DNA of 64,000 bases from G963674685 sp963674685 (GTDB taxonomy: Bacteria > Lernaellota > Lernaellaia > JACKCT01), in NCBI GenBank assembly GCA_963674685.2, contig CAXXWT010000002.1, positions 868,001 through 932,000 of the forward strand, given 5' to 3'. Position numbers and translations under genes: made by a program. The notes under the pieces were generated by a model. That model had not been told where the DNA came from and did not search any database. It saw nothing but the letters and a program-made list of their open reading frames with translations. Of this stretch, positions 52,376 through 61,639 are shown in pieces (the stretch's first letter is position 1; every line of letters begins with the position of its first letter).

Positions 52376-54107
52376 GCTTTTTCACCTTGTCCATGATTTC
52401 TTTCATCACCTTGGGCTCGGGGAAAAGAGTCAGAGCTTTTTTGTAATACGCCAGCGCGTTTTCCTTGTCGCCGAGGGCCAGATAACAATCGCCCACGTGC
52501 TCGGCGATGACCGCTTCGTCCGGCGCCAGGGAAAGGGACTTGATGAGAACAGGCAGGGCTTCGGAGTATTTTTTTCGCTTGTATAAAAGCCAGCCGTAGC
52601 TGTCCATGATGAAGCCGTCGTTGGGAAGCAGACCGGAAGCCTTTTCCAAAAGCCTTTCCGCCCGTTTCAGCTCCGAGTTGTGTTCCAAAAGCGTGTAACC
52701 GATAAAATTCAGGGCGTCGGTATTTTCCGGATCTTTTTTCAAAACGCCTTCCATCAGCGAAATGGCTTTTTTCCAATCGCCGTTCCGCTCGTGGATATTG
52801 GCCAGGGAATAAACCATGTGGTGATCGTCGGGCGTGAGTTCGACGGCTTTTTCCAGCATATTCAGCGCATCGTCCCGGCGCCCGAGGTCCGAGTAGACCA
52901 GGGCCAGGGAGCGAATGAGATAGGGGTCGTCCGGGGCAAGCTCGCGAGCCTTGCTCAATATCTGCTCGGCCTGATCCGGTTTTCCCATGCGCCGCATGAT
53001 GGAGCCCTGGGCGATGAGGCTGTCGACGTACAGCTTGTGGTCTTCGGGAATCTTGCCGTAAACCTCCAGAGCCTCGTCGAGCCGGCTGAGTCGGGAAAGG
53101 CAAAGGGCCTTGTAATACAGGGCGCCCCCGCTTTTGGGCGCGGAGGACAGGATCAAATCGAATTCGGCGATCGCTTCCGCGAATCGGGCCTGTTCATAGA
53201 GAATCAGTCCCCGGTTCAGGCGGATGTCCTCTTCGCTGATTTGGAGATACTTGAGCATCTCGTTCTGGCGGTTGGCCTCTTCCGGATTTCCCTCGGACAG
53301 GTGCATGCGCACCAGGTGGGCGCGAAGGGCCGAGTTGTCCGGGTTGATTTTCAGGCTTTTTTCGTAATAGCCGATGGCCTTTTCGTTGTCTTCCGCCTTT
53401 TCGGAGCAGTAACCCAGGCTGAAATAAGCCCTTTCATGATCCGGCCTGAGCATAGCGGCCTTTTCCAGCAAGGGAACGGCGGCTTCGCAGTTTTCCTCGT
53501 AAAGCTCGATGCGCCCCAGGGCGAAATAGGCGTCCGCCGAATCGGGTTTCTTTTCCGTCAGGCGCGTCAAAACGTTTCCGGCTTCGTCGAAATCCTTTTT
53601 CACGATCAAAAGGTTGGACAGTAAAATGGCGATTTCTTCGTAAGCCGCGTGATCCGGCTGATCGCTTAACAGCTTCCGGTACACTTCGACGGCCTCGTCG
53701 ATTCTTCCCCGGGCGGCGTAGAGGCCCGCGACAAGGATGGCCGCTTTGTCGTCTTCCGGTTTCAGTTCGTAAGCGCGTTTGGCGCTTTCCATGGCGGCAT
53801 TCAGGTCGCCGGTCCTGATGTAGAGTTGCGAAAGATTCAAATAAGCCCGGGCGTCGGAGGGATCGATTTTCACGATCTTTTCGTACGCGGCGATTCCGCC
53901 TTCCAGATTGCCGTTGAGCACCGCCCGCTCCGCTTCGATCGCCAGCAGATATAGATCGGCTTTGTCGCCGCCCAGCTTTGCGGCCTGTTGATTATTTGCG
54001 CCGCCGGTTTCGCCGGAATCCGCGGCGCCGCCCAAAAAAGCGCAGGAACCGCCGAAAACAACTATTAGAAACAGCGCGCCGACAAGGCCGGCCACGGATT
54101 TTTGCAT
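52365..54107 (-). CDS. TPR-repeat lipoprotein
   Basis: 580 residues. Lipobox GGSC follows MQKSVAGLVGALFLIVVF; GGGGAGA precedes the ATG. About fourteen TPR units fill the rest, such as DARAYLNLSQLYIRTGDLNAAMESAKRAYEL, PDSADAYFALGRIELYEENCEAAVPLLEKAAML and PENTDALNFIGYTLLEHNSELKRAERLLEKA. Probably a periplasmic scaffold on the outer or inner membrane. It begins a run with the LolB-like and OppD-type genes, a setting that hints at lipoprotein or envelope work. Confidence 0.88.
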   Translation of the reverse strand: MQKSVAGLVGALFLIVVFGGSCAFLGGAADSGETGGANNQQAAKLGGDKADLYLLAIEAERAVLNGNLEGGIAAYEKIVKIDPSDARAYLNLSQLYIRTGDLNAAMESAKRAYELKPEDDKAAILVAGLYAARGRIDEAVEVYRKLLSDQPDHAAYEEIAILLSNLLIVKKDFDEAGNVLTRLTEKKPDSADAYFALGRIELYEENCEAAVPLLEKAAMLRPDHERAYFSLGYCSEKAEDNEKAIGYYEKSLKINPDNSALRAHLVRMHLSEGNPEEANRQNEMLKYLQISEEDIRLNRGLILYEQARFAEAIAEFDLILSSAPKSGGALYYKALCLSRLSRLDEALEVYGKIPEDHKLYVDSLIAQGSIMRRMGKPDQAEQILSKARELAPDDPYLIRSLALVYSDLGRRDDALNMLEKAVELTPDDHHMVYSLANIHERNGDWKKAISLMEGVLKKDPENTDALNFIGYTLLEHNSELKRAERLLEKASGLLPNDGFIMDSYGWLLYKRKKYSEALPVLIKSLSLAPDEAVIAEHVGDCYLALGDKENALAYYKKALTLFPEPKVMKEIMDKVKKLEK

Positions 54108-54547
54108 GAGATGATCTCCCCTCGTTGACGTACGCCGCCATCATAAACGCAGGCGGCTGTAAGTACAACGACACCTGAAATTATCTCATGGTTTCACTTA
54201 GTTGTTTTTGGAAATTAGCTTCTTATAAAATTTCTTTTCCGCAATTCAGTGCTTCCTCAAGCAACCGCACAGCCGGGGGCGGTCGCTCGACCTTGAGGCT
54301 CCCTTCGGGTCTGAGCCTGAGGCTCAGCCTCAGGGTCGAAGACTCGACAGGCTGTGCCACTAATCGTAGAAATCTTTGCGTAGCGTCACGATTTATTTTC
54401 TCACGCCATATCCGTCGCGAAGCCAAAGCGGGCTTTTTCATAATGTTTATGGCCCCTTTTTCCCGGCTCTGACCCTTCGGCTTCGCTCAGGACAGGCGCA
54501 CCGGGTTATTCACTGTCGCCCTGCGGGCTCGCACAGGCGAGGGCGCC
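54108..54547. other. Gene-free stretch with short palindromes
   Basis: No plausible gene. It holds several short GC-rich palindromic pieces (for example GAGCCTGAGGCTC around 54312) and repeat-like CAGGCTGTGCCAC that resembles the start of the 128-bp tandem units that follow. Confidence 0.4.
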
Positions 54548-55200
54548 TGTGCCACACACGTCTACAGGGCCGAAGCCATGCACCTTTCACCCGGGCACGT
54601 CATGTGTGGCACACCCGCCCTCGGGTGTGAAGGAATGCCTGGCAAGCACATTTGGTTGTGGTCGCCAGACCGCGCTGTGCCACACACGTCTACAGGGCCG
54701 AAGCCATGCACCTTTCACCCGGGCACGTCATGTGTGGCACACCCGCCCTCGGGTGTGAAGGAATGTCTTACAACCACATTTGGTTGCAGTCGCCAGACCG
54801 CGCTGTGCCACACCCGTCTACAGGGCCGAAGCCATGCACCTTTCACCCGGGCACGTCATGTGTGGCACACCCGCCCTCGGGTGTGAAGGAATGTCTTACA
54901 ATCCCTTTTGGTTGCGGCCGTTAGGCCGCGCTGTGCCACACACGTCTGCTGGGCCGAAGCCATGCACCTTTCACCCGGGCATGTCATGTGTGGCACACCC
55001 GCCCTCGGGTGTGAAGGAATGTCTTACAATCCCTTTTGGTTGCGGCCGGCAGGCCGCGATGCGCCACACACGTCTGCTGGGCCGAAGCCATGCACCTTTC
55101 ACCCGAGCACGTCATGTGTGGCACACCCGCCCTCGGGTGTGAAGGAATGTCTTACAATCCCTTTTGGTTGCGGCCGTTAGGCCGCGCTGTGCCACACACG
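54548..55200. repeat. Five 128-bp tandem repeats plus a partial sixth
   Basis: Units begin TGTGCCACACACG at 54548, 54676, 54804, 54932, with a variant at 55060 and a partial unit at 55188. Each contains a hairpin-forming pair (TGTGCCACACA...TGTGTGGCACA) and a second small hairpin ACACCCG-CCCT-CGGGTGT. Copies differ by a few bases. The unit is not a multiple of three, so the open frames through it shift frame between units and are not credible genes. Confidence 0.9.
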
Positions 55201-55336
55201 TTGTGCTTGTCGATCTTCTTTTCTTTAGCGTGTCGGCATGTTGCCCGCCCATACAAAGATTGGGATGGCTTCACCACCACATCATGTGTCGTACAATAGG
55301 AAGCAAGCTCGTAAAATAGTTTTACAAACGCCGTGA

Positions 55337-55834
55337 TTAACTCCAGAGGATTTTCGCTTCGTCATATTGCGTGCGCGGCGGGGGAACCTCGGCCGGAACG
55401 CCCACGGGGATCACGGCAAAAAGCCAGTATTTTTCGCCCAGGCTCGTGGCGGGCCTGACCATTTCCTGTCTTTCCTCGGGCATGCCGCACCACGTGGCGC
55501 CCAAGTCCAGCCCCGCCGCGGCCAGCAGGAGATTCTGCGTGGCGGCGGCCAGATCCTGCATGATATAGTAGTTCCTGGTTCCTTTTTCAAAATATGGCAC
55601 GATGACCGCGCCGGCCTTTTCGCCCCAGGACGCGTGGGGGTGCGCGCGGCAAATTGCACTGATTTTCACCGGATCGGTAGCGACGTAAAAATTCCAGGGC
55701 TGCTCGTTTCTGGCCGAAGGCGCGGCCATGGCCGCTTTGAGAATCGTTTGCAGCTGATCCTTCGAGACGCAGTCGCCGGTAAAAGAGCGAACCGAACGCC
55801 GTTTCATGATGAGGTCAAGAACCGGATGACTCAT
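55337..55834 (-). CDS. Nitroreductase-family flavoprotein
   Basis: 165 residues, a short single-domain nitroreductase. N-terminal MKRRSVRSFTGDCVSKDQLQTILKAAMAAPSARNEQPWNFYV carries the FMN-binding Arg-x-Ser-x-Arg and Ser-x-x-x-Gln-Pro-Trp features; QDLAAATQNLLLAAAGLDLGATWCG is the dimer and flavin helix. It reduces unknown substrates with NAD(P)H. The ATG overlaps the stop of the heparinase-like gene (ATGA), so it may be the last gene of the riboswitch-led run. Confidence 0.88.
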   Translation of the reverse strand: MSHPVLDLIMKRRSVRSFTGDCVSKDQLQTILKAAMAAPSARNEQPWNFYVATDPVKISAICRAHPHASWGEKAGAVIVPYFEKGTRNYYIMQDLAAATQNLLLAAAGLDLGATWCGMPEERQEMVRPATSLGEKYWLFAVIPVGVPAEVPPPRTQYDEAKILWS

Positions 55835-58236
55835 GGATGAACTCCTGCATTACCATCGATAAGGTTGAGATACGATCCGCCGTCAAGATGCTGATACAAA
55901 ATTTGCGAAGAATCAGGATCCACGGAAAGGACGAAGCTTTGCGCGTCGCTTTGCATGACAGGCAGGCCGCTGAAATCCGAGGGTATTTCGATCACGCCGT
56001 CATCCAACTGCGCGGCGATGAAAATCACGCGGTCTTCATATTCGATCATGGCCGCGACCACGCGGCCGTCGTCGCGATAAAACGTTACCGGCGGCAAGTT
56101 ATCTTCGGTCAGCCCGACCGGCTCAACGCTGATAAACAGGGCGTCTTCGCCTTGCGCGCTGGCTTCAAAGACTTCATGCGTGTCGATGTCGCCGTGCGTG
56201 AAACCGTGCTCGCGCGTCGCCGTTTCGTATTGCGTTCCGTCGAGGTTCGAAGCGAGATGAACTTTCATGACGGCGTCAGGGCGTTCGACGAGCGCTTCAC
56301 CGTCGCCTGCGGTCATGACGCCGTCCGTCGAACCTCCCGCGTTGGCGTGAAACTGCCAGGTCAACAATCGCGAAAATGCCGGTTTCGCGCGGTCGATTGT
56401 AAAAAAAGCGCTTTCGGGAATCATGCCGACCAGGCGTTCCACGTCGGTCAATGCGTACCGGGACTTGACGCGAACCATCTTCAGGGCGTCTTCATCCACG
56501 AGGTCGCTCAAATAGGCGTCCACATCGCAGCCCAATCCCATGAGTCCCGTCGTCGGCCCGCGTCCGTCCACGAGGATGAGATTGTGATTTTCCGCGCTCG
56601 CTACGCGCCATCGCTCTTCCCATTCGATGTAGCCCGAATCGATGGCGAACAGTTCGCCCAGGGCGTAGAAGATGAAGCTCGTGGCGTCGGGTTGCTCGTG
56701 GCCCATGCCGTGAACCCGCGCGTGGCCGTGCTCGCCGATGACCAGCGCATAAAAATCGCCGGTTTCCCACCCGTCGCGCAAAATCGCCTGCCCCGCCGGC
56801 TCCATCATGATCGTCGGCCCAAAATCCGGCGGAGCAGGTTCGGGCATTTGATCCATCAACGCCAGGTGTTCCAGGCTTAACGTCGTTCCCGCGTTGCGGC
56901 ATTTTTCGCTGTCCGTGTAGATCCACATTTGGGGCGGATCCTGATGAAACGCCGCCATGAGCGCCGGGTAGCCGCAGGCGAAATTCGCGTCGTCGATATT
57001 CGGCGCGCGGCCGTCGGGCATGACAATGGAAAAGCGCCAGCGATGCACGTCCGCCAGGCGGGAATCGACCCAGGGATCGGCGACGTCCACATTGATTTCC
57101 TCGCAGCCCGGGAAAAGGCGGTTGCTGCAATCGACGCGGTAGGGATACGTCAGCCCTTGCGCGAAGCGGTGATACGCCATGTAAAACGGCAGATAACACG
57201 CGGCGGAATAGTCCAGATAATTCGGTCCTTCGGCCTGGCAGCCGCCCACGCAGTTTTGCCAGTCCAAAAGGAAATACGTGGTGTCCGTGACGGCGTAATT
57301 TACGTATTTCGCCGCCTCGGGCAATAAATTCAGCGTCATGCCCGCCATGCCTATCCCTGAGGCGAAGCGGATGTTGTGATTGTTTTGCGTGAAGTGAAGA
57401 AGGATCCGCCACGGACTGACGACGTGGTATTCGTAAAGCCGCTCGGCCATTTCCCGCAGGCTTTGCGCGCAGGCGGCGAGGGATTCGTCGGCAAGCTGCC
57501 CGAAGCCCGCCAGCAAATCATATGTTTGGCTGAAATACACCATGGCGGCGCCGCCGTGGATTGTCGCGGCGTCGAAATCAGCGAGAGGCAGCAAGTCCAG
57601 TTGCACATCCACCTGTAAAAGCATCTGCGCCGCTTTTTGGGTCATCAGCGGATTGTCGGAAATGAATCCGACCAGCGCGGCGCCGCGGGCGATGAGTCCG
57701 TTGGTTTCCAGAACGCTCGGATTGAAAACTCCCTCGGGCATCTCTCGAGGCGTGTCGTCGGCCCTGCTTAACACGCGCTGATACATGGCCGTGTACTCGG
57801 GATCTTCGTCCCGGATCTTTTGCCTGACGGCGATCCATCCCTGCCGGTCCAAAAGAAGCCTGGGGTATTCTTTCATTTCCGGATGCCAGGCATTGGCGTC
57901 GGCGGGATTGCGCGGATCGGTCCCGTCCTCGATTTCATCGCCGTTGGAAACGCCGTCTGCGTCCTCGTCGCCTTCCGGATCCAGAGGATCGCCCGTATCA
58001 TCGTCCGCGTCGTCGTTAACGTCGTCATCAGGCGAAACCGTGTCATCGTTCACATCATCGTCGTCCATGTCGTCATTCAGATCGTCGTCGGCTGAATCAT
58101 CGTCATCGACATCGCCGGTCGAATCGTCGTCGGTCTGCTCGGAGCCCGGCGAAGAATCATCGTCGTCATTCCCGGCGCAGGCGCAAAACAGCGCCAGAGC
58201 GAAGATTATGAATCCAAGAGTATGAAAGCTGCGCAT
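55831..58236 (-). CDS. Heparinase II/III-like lipoprotein with Asp-rich tether
   Basis: 801 residues from ATG 58236; the frame is open upstream inside the preceding gene but only here does a signal peptide begin. Lipobox FCAC, then a ~90-residue Asp-rich tether and a thrombospondin-type-3-like Ca loop (DEDADGVSNGDEIEDGTDPRNP). A mostly helical region follows (about 105-440), then a heparinase II/III-type beta-sandwich (FYALVIGEHGHARVHGMGHEQPDATSFIFYALGELFAIDSGY). The family contains polysaccharide lyases; the substrate is unknown. The gene starts 8 bp after the stop of the upstream beta-propeller gene and overlaps the nitroreductase gene. Confidence 0.85.
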   Translation of the reverse strand: MRSFHTLGFIIFALALFCACAGNDDDDSSPGSEQTDDDSTGDVDDDDSADDDLNDDMDDDDVNDDTVSPDDDVNDDADDDTGDPLDPEGDEDADGVSNGDEIEDGTDPRNPADANAWHPEMKEYPRLLLDRQGWIAVRQKIRDEDPEYTAMYQRVLSRADDTPREMPEGVFNPSVLETNGLIARGAALVGFISDNPLMTQKAAQMLLQVDVQLDLLPLADFDAATIHGGAAMVYFSQTYDLLAGFGQLADESLAACAQSLREMAERLYEYHVVSPWRILLHFTQNNHNIRFASGIGMAGMTLNLLPEAAKYVNYAVTDTTYFLLDWQNCVGGCQAEGPNYLDYSAACYLPFYMAYHRFAQGLTYPYRVDCSNRLFPGCEEINVDVADPWVDSRLADVHRWRFSIVMPDGRAPNIDDANFACGYPALMAAFHQDPPQMWIYTDSEKCRNAGTTLSLEHLALMDQMPEPAPPDFGPTIMMEPAGQAILRDGWETGDFYALVIGEHGHARVHGMGHEQPDATSFIFYALGELFAIDSGYIEWEERWRVASAENHNLILVDGRGPTTGLMGLGCDVDAYLSDLVDEDALKMVRVKSRYALTDVERLVGMIPESAFFTIDRAKPAFSRLLTWQFHANAGGSTDGVMTAGDGEALVERPDAVMKVHLASNLDGTQYETATREHGFTHGDIDTHEVFEASAQGEDALFISVEPVGLTEDNLPPVTFYRDDGRVVAAMIEYEDRVIFIAAQLDDGVIEIPSDFSGLPVMQSDAQSFVLSVDPDSSQILYQHLDGGSYLNLIDGNAGVHP

Positions 58237-58244
58237 GATGAAAA

Positions 58245-59654
58245 TTATTCCCAGAAGATATATCCGCCGGCGTTTTCGGTATCGATTTTGTCGACGACGG
58301 AAAAATCCAGGGAATCGAGAATGACGGTTTTGGAATTCAGCCAGTCGGCGACGAAAACATGACCGGAAAAGGGGCTTATGCGAACGAAATACGTCCACCA
58401 GGCGCCGTCGATTTTTACGGGATCGTCCGCGCCGCGAACAACCGTGTTGTCGCCGGTGTCGACGACGTAAACATTTCCGGCGAGGTTTTCGCCGATAAAG
58501 GCCAGGCCCTCGGAATTGATGGCGATGTCCCCCGGCGCCAAGCCCAGCGAGAAAAAGTCCCGAACCTGCCCGGCGGCGAGGTCGATTTCGTTGATTGAGC
58601 CGGGCCTGCCCGCGTAGTCGCCGGTGCAAACCACGTAGAGGGATGATTCATCCGCCGACAGAGCCAGGCTTCCCGGATTGACCTGCGTCGTGTCGATAAG
58701 AGCCGTTTCGCCGCTTTCCAGATCCACGTCCGCGATGCGCCCCGGATCGCCGTAGGTGTTTTGATCCGCGTCGAAATAATTGCACGCCACGAACGCCCTG
58801 CCGTACATCACCTCCAGGCCGTTGGGGCCGCATCCTTCCGGCAGTTCGTAAATTTCGGACGTCAGGTCCACGAGGTCTATGCGGGCGAAGTTGTCCGAAA
58901 GGGTCCCGGTCACGAAGGCCTGGTCGTCCACGATTCTCAGGTCCCGGGGCCTGCTCAGGCCCGGGATGATCAGCGTCTGATACTGCCCAGTGGACAGATC
59001 AAGGATGATGATATCCCGGCCGGGCGAATCGGTTTCGTCGTCGTCGCCCCGATCGGCGATGCAGGCGTAGTTCTCGGCGATCTGCATATCCACCGGGAAT
59101 TGCGCGACGGCCTGCCCGAACCCGAAGTGATCTTCGGACACGCGGTCTCTGCCGCGATCATAGGAGCCGAAGTATCCCGTGACGCCGTTAAAAAAGAAGA
59201 TATCCGCGCCGACGGTGATTTGGGCTTCGCCGACCACTTCCCCGAGCCGCGCCGAAAGTACGGCCGAACCGTTTTTTACGCCCGTGGCCGCGCCGTCGCC
59301 GTCGACGCTCATCACGGAATTGTCGCTTGAGTCATAAACGAAGTCGGCCTGCGTGACGGTGGTTCCGCCCTCGTAGTAGGCTGCGGCGGAAAACGCCTTG
59401 GAAAAACCTTTCGGGATGGCCCGCATGGACGGAGTGATCTCGATGCGCTCCAACCCTTCGAGCTGCTGCGTATCGTCGTCGGGCCAGAAGTCATCGTCGC
59501 CCGTGTCGTCGTCATCGTCCACGATGTCATCGCTGTCGTCGTCATCGTCATCGTCGTCATCGCCGCAGCCGCAGGCCACGGGCAACGCCGGCAGCGCCAG
59601 GGCGAAAAGCAAAAACAGGGACGTGAAAAATTTTGAGCCGTTTCGTGTCATCAT
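58245..59654 (-). CDS. Beta-propeller (YVTN-like) lipoprotein with bacterial Ig-like domain, paralogue 2
   Basis: 469 residues; ATG codons at 59654 and 59651 are both possible, and no strong ribosome site is visible. Lipobox PVAC, then CGCGDDDDDDDDD and an Asp-rich tether. A BIG2-type domain (about 75-160, ...TAYYEGGTTVTQADFVYDSSD...GSAVLSARLGEVVGEAQITV) precedes a YVTN/NHL-type propeller (about 165-469) with repeats such as IDDQAFVTGTLSDN-like AFVTGTLSDNFARIDLV and LSADESSLYVVCTGDY. It is the paralogue of the riboswitch-led gene at 59753-61231, 98 bp downstream of it. Confidence 0.85.
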   Translation of the reverse strand: MMTRNGSKFFTSLFLLFALALPALPVACGCGDDDDDDDDDSDDIVDDDDDTGDDDFWPDDDTQQLEGLERIEITPSMRAIPKGFSKAFSAAAYYEGGTTVTQADFVYDSSDNSVMSVDGDGAATGVKNGSAVLSARLGEVVGEAQITVGADIFFFNGVTGYFGSYDRGRDRVSEDHFGFGQAVAQFPVDMQIAENYACIADRGDDDETDSPGRDIIILDLSTGQYQTLIIPGLSRPRDLRIVDDQAFVTGTLSDNFARIDLVDLTSEIYELPEGCGPNGLEVMYGRAFVACNYFDADQNTYGDPGRIADVDLESGETALIDTTQVNPGSLALSADESSLYVVCTGDYAGRPGSINEIDLAAGQVRDFFSLGLAPGDIAINSEGLAFIGENLAGNVYVVDTGDNTVVRGADDPVKIDGAWWTYFVRISPFSGHVFVADWLNSKTVILDSLDFSVVDKIDTENAGGYIFWE

Positions 59655-59688
59655 AAGGACCGCTTTTATACACTCCAATAATAACCGA

Positions 59689-59710
59689 GGGGAGGAAAAA
59701 AGTCCTCCCC
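59689..59710. other. Hairpin between the two propeller genes
   Basis: GGGGAGGA (59689-59696) and TCCTCCCC (59703-59710) form an 8-bp stem with a 6-base loop. There is no T-run after it on the minus strand. It may reduce read-through or protect the upstream mRNA. Confidence 0.45.
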
Positions 59711-59752
59711 CTGATTAATGGTTCAATATGGCGTTCGATATGACAGCCCGGC

Positions 59753-61231
59753 TTACTGCCAGAAACAGTATCCCTGAGGGCTGTTTGTAGCCGGATTATT
59801 GAGGATCGAGTAATCGTCCGGACTCATGACGGACGTTTGCGTCGTTCCCCAGTTGGCGATGTAGATATTGCCGTCAAAAGGACTGACGGCCATGTCCATG
59901 ATTCCCGCGGAGCCCGTAAAGAGTACGGGATCGCCTGCGCCGCGCAGAATTGTATTGTCTTCCGTATCCACAACGTAGACATAGCCATCGGCCCACAATG
60001 CGTCCGCGTCGCCGATAAAGGCCTTGCCGTTTTCCGCAATGACGATGGGGCCGGGGGAATTGCCCAGGTCGAAGGATGCGGCGACCGTGTCCGTGGCCAG
60101 GTCGATCTCGGTCACGACGCCGAATGCGGAGAAATAATCGCCGGTGGAAACGACGTACAGAGAACTGCCGTCGGGCGTGACGGCGGCCTGCTGCGGATTG
60201 ATCCTGGGAATATCAATGGGCGTCACCGTGACCGGGTCGGCGCTGAAGTCCACCACCGCGACCTGCCCGGGATCGCCGTAGGTCCACGTTCCGGAATCGT
60301 AACGGCTGCAAATCACGTAGGCTTTTTCGCCGACGATTTCCACGTCCACCGGGGCGCAATCGGCGGTCAGGTCATAAAGAACCGCGCTTTCGTCCCAGAG
60401 ATTGACGACGGCGAGATTGTTGGAAAGCTGTCCGGTCACGAAAGCGGCGTCCTCGACGATCTTGATGGTCCAGGGATTGTCCAGGCCGGCGTATTCCAGC
60501 GTGGATGTGGTTTTTTCAAAAAGATCGACGAGCACCAATCCGCCGTCCTCTTCGTCGGGAGTCGCATGGGCGCCCGAATCGGCCACGTAGGCTGTGCCTT
60601 CCCATATCGCCATGCTGGACGGAACTTCAAAAATCACGTCGCGCGCGGCCAGGTAATCATCGGCGACGGCGCCGGTGATCCGGTCGTAGGAACTCAGGAC
60701 ATCCCCCACGGCGTCAATGAAGAAAACGTCTGCGCCGACAATCACGTCCGCGTGGTCGGTCATATCCTGCAACGTAACACTGACAGTGGCCGCACCGTCG
60801 GCCACGCCCGTGGCGTTTCCGTTTTGGTCGACGGTCAATACGCCGGTGTCGTCGCTTTCCCACACAAAATCATCGGTCGTCGTCGTGGAACCGTCGTCCC
60901 ACTCGGCGGTGGCCGTAAAGGTCTTGGCGACCGTCTGCGGAATCGCCCTGGTGTAGTGATCCAGGTAAAGACCGACCAGTTCGGGACCTGTGTCGTCGTC
61001 GACGTCGTCGTCGACGTCATCGTCGACATCGTCATCCACGTCGTCATCCACATCGTCGTTGACGTCGTCGTTGACGTCGTCGTCCGCATCATCATCCGCA
61101 TCATCGTCGATGGACGGATTGTCGTTGTCGTCGTCATCGTCATCGTCGCCGCATCCGCAACCGATGCATAAGCCGGCGATCAGGGCGAGGACGACGAACA
61201 GGCCGCTTCGAAGCAGTTTTTGGCTGAACAT
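59753..61231 (-). CDS. Beta-propeller lipoprotein under a cobalamin riboswitch (BtuG-like candidate)
   Basis: 492 residues from ATG 61231, which follows AAGGAGG; the frame upstream is leader RNA. Signal peptide and lipobox CIGC lead to CGCGDDDDDDD and a ~50-residue Asp-rich tether. A BIG2-type domain (about 95-180) is followed by a YVTN/YncE-like propeller (about 185-492; AFVTGQLSNNLAVVNL, VTPDGSSLYVVSTGDYF, DTVAASFDLGNSPGPIVIAENGKAFIGD). In Bacteroides, BtuG is a surface propeller lipoprotein that binds B12 and is often riboswitch-controlled. Architecture and regulation here match that idea, but sequence homology to BtuG is not shown. Confidence 0.85.
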   Translation of the reverse strand: MFSQKLLRSGLFVVLALIAGLCIGCGCGDDDDDDDNDNPSIDDDADDDADDDVNDDVNDDVDDDVDDDVDDDVDDDVDDDTGPELVGLYLDHYTRAIPQTVAKTFTATAEWDDGSTTTTDDFVWESDDTGVLTVDQNGNATGVADGAATVSVTLQDMTDHADVIVGADVFFIDAVGDVLSSYDRITGAVADDYLAARDVIFEVPSSMAIWEGTAYVADSGAHATPDEEDGGLVLVDLFEKTTSTLEYAGLDNPWTIKIVEDAAFVTGQLSNNLAVVNLWDESAVLYDLTADCAPVDVEIVGEKAYVICSRYDSGTWTYGDPGQVAVVDFSADPVTVTPIDIPRINPQQAAVTPDGSSLYVVSTGDYFSAFGVVTEIDLATDTVAASFDLGNSPGPIVIAENGKAFIGDADALWADGYVYVVDTEDNTILRGAGDPVLFTGSAGIMDMAVSPFDGNIYIANWGTTQTSVMSPDDYSILNNPATNSPQGYCFWQ

Positions 61232-61312
61232 GAAAACCTCCTTTGTCGAACCGTTGTCAATCGTCCGCCCCACGGCTGAAAAAAGGAGGTTTTTTGGGCA
61301 AAAGGCACTAAA

Positions 61313-61340
61313 AAACCCCTTCGTCATTCGAAGGGGGTTT
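61313..61340 (-). terminator. Riboswitch expression-platform terminator
   Basis: On the minus strand AAACCCCCTTCG-AATGA-CGAAGGGGTTTTTT forms a strong stem followed by T residues. It lies between the B12 aptamer and the propeller gene, so B12 binding probably promotes termination. Confidence 0.85.
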
Positions 61341-61374
61341 GCGCCTGTCGCTTTCAAACCCGCCCTTTCTACCG

Positions 61375-61545
61375 AAGGACGTACATGGTTTGCGTCGTGA
61401 CGGGGCAGGTTCCTGGCTCCGGGCCTCTATTTACCCGTTACAGTGGCGGGACCGCGCCGGACTTTCACCGGACTTCCCTGCGGGAGTTTCTTAAAAGCTC
61501 CGCAAACTCCCGTCAACCCATATCGACGGAAGCTATAGCACGCGC
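61375..61545 (-). promoter_or_regulatory. Cobalamin riboswitch
   Basis: The minus strand carries the conserved core GGGAA-GTCCGGTGAAAGTCC, CGCGGTCCCGCCACTGTAACGGG (61434-61478) and the B12 box AGCCAGGAACCTGCC (61404-61418), in the right order and spacing. The outer limits are approximate. Known riboswitches of this class turn off B12 uptake or synthesis genes when adenosylcobalamin is present. The gene behind it here is a beta-propeller lipoprotein. Confidence 0.93.
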
Positions 61546-61639
61546 AGGAAAGAAAGGTCAATAAGGAAGCTTTCATTCTGAATCCAAATCATTTTATGAT
61601 GATGCTCAGTTCGAAACGGTTGAAGATCGGATAAGCAAA

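Noticed and set aside
54548..55200. CRISPR array
   Set aside because: Units are 128 bp and near identical along their whole length, with no repeat-spacer alternation and no cas genes nearby.
54578..55299. Overlapping + strand frames of 69-120 codons in the 54.5-55.3 kb repeats
   Set aside because: They repeat the same peptide in shifting frames because the unit is 128 bp. No domain and no credible start.
55337..55834. BluB (lower-ligand synthase of B12) as identity of the nitroreductase in the riboswitch-led run
   Set aside because: At 165 residues it is shorter than BluB and its motifs are those of generic short nitroreductases. The B12 link rests on the riboswitch only.
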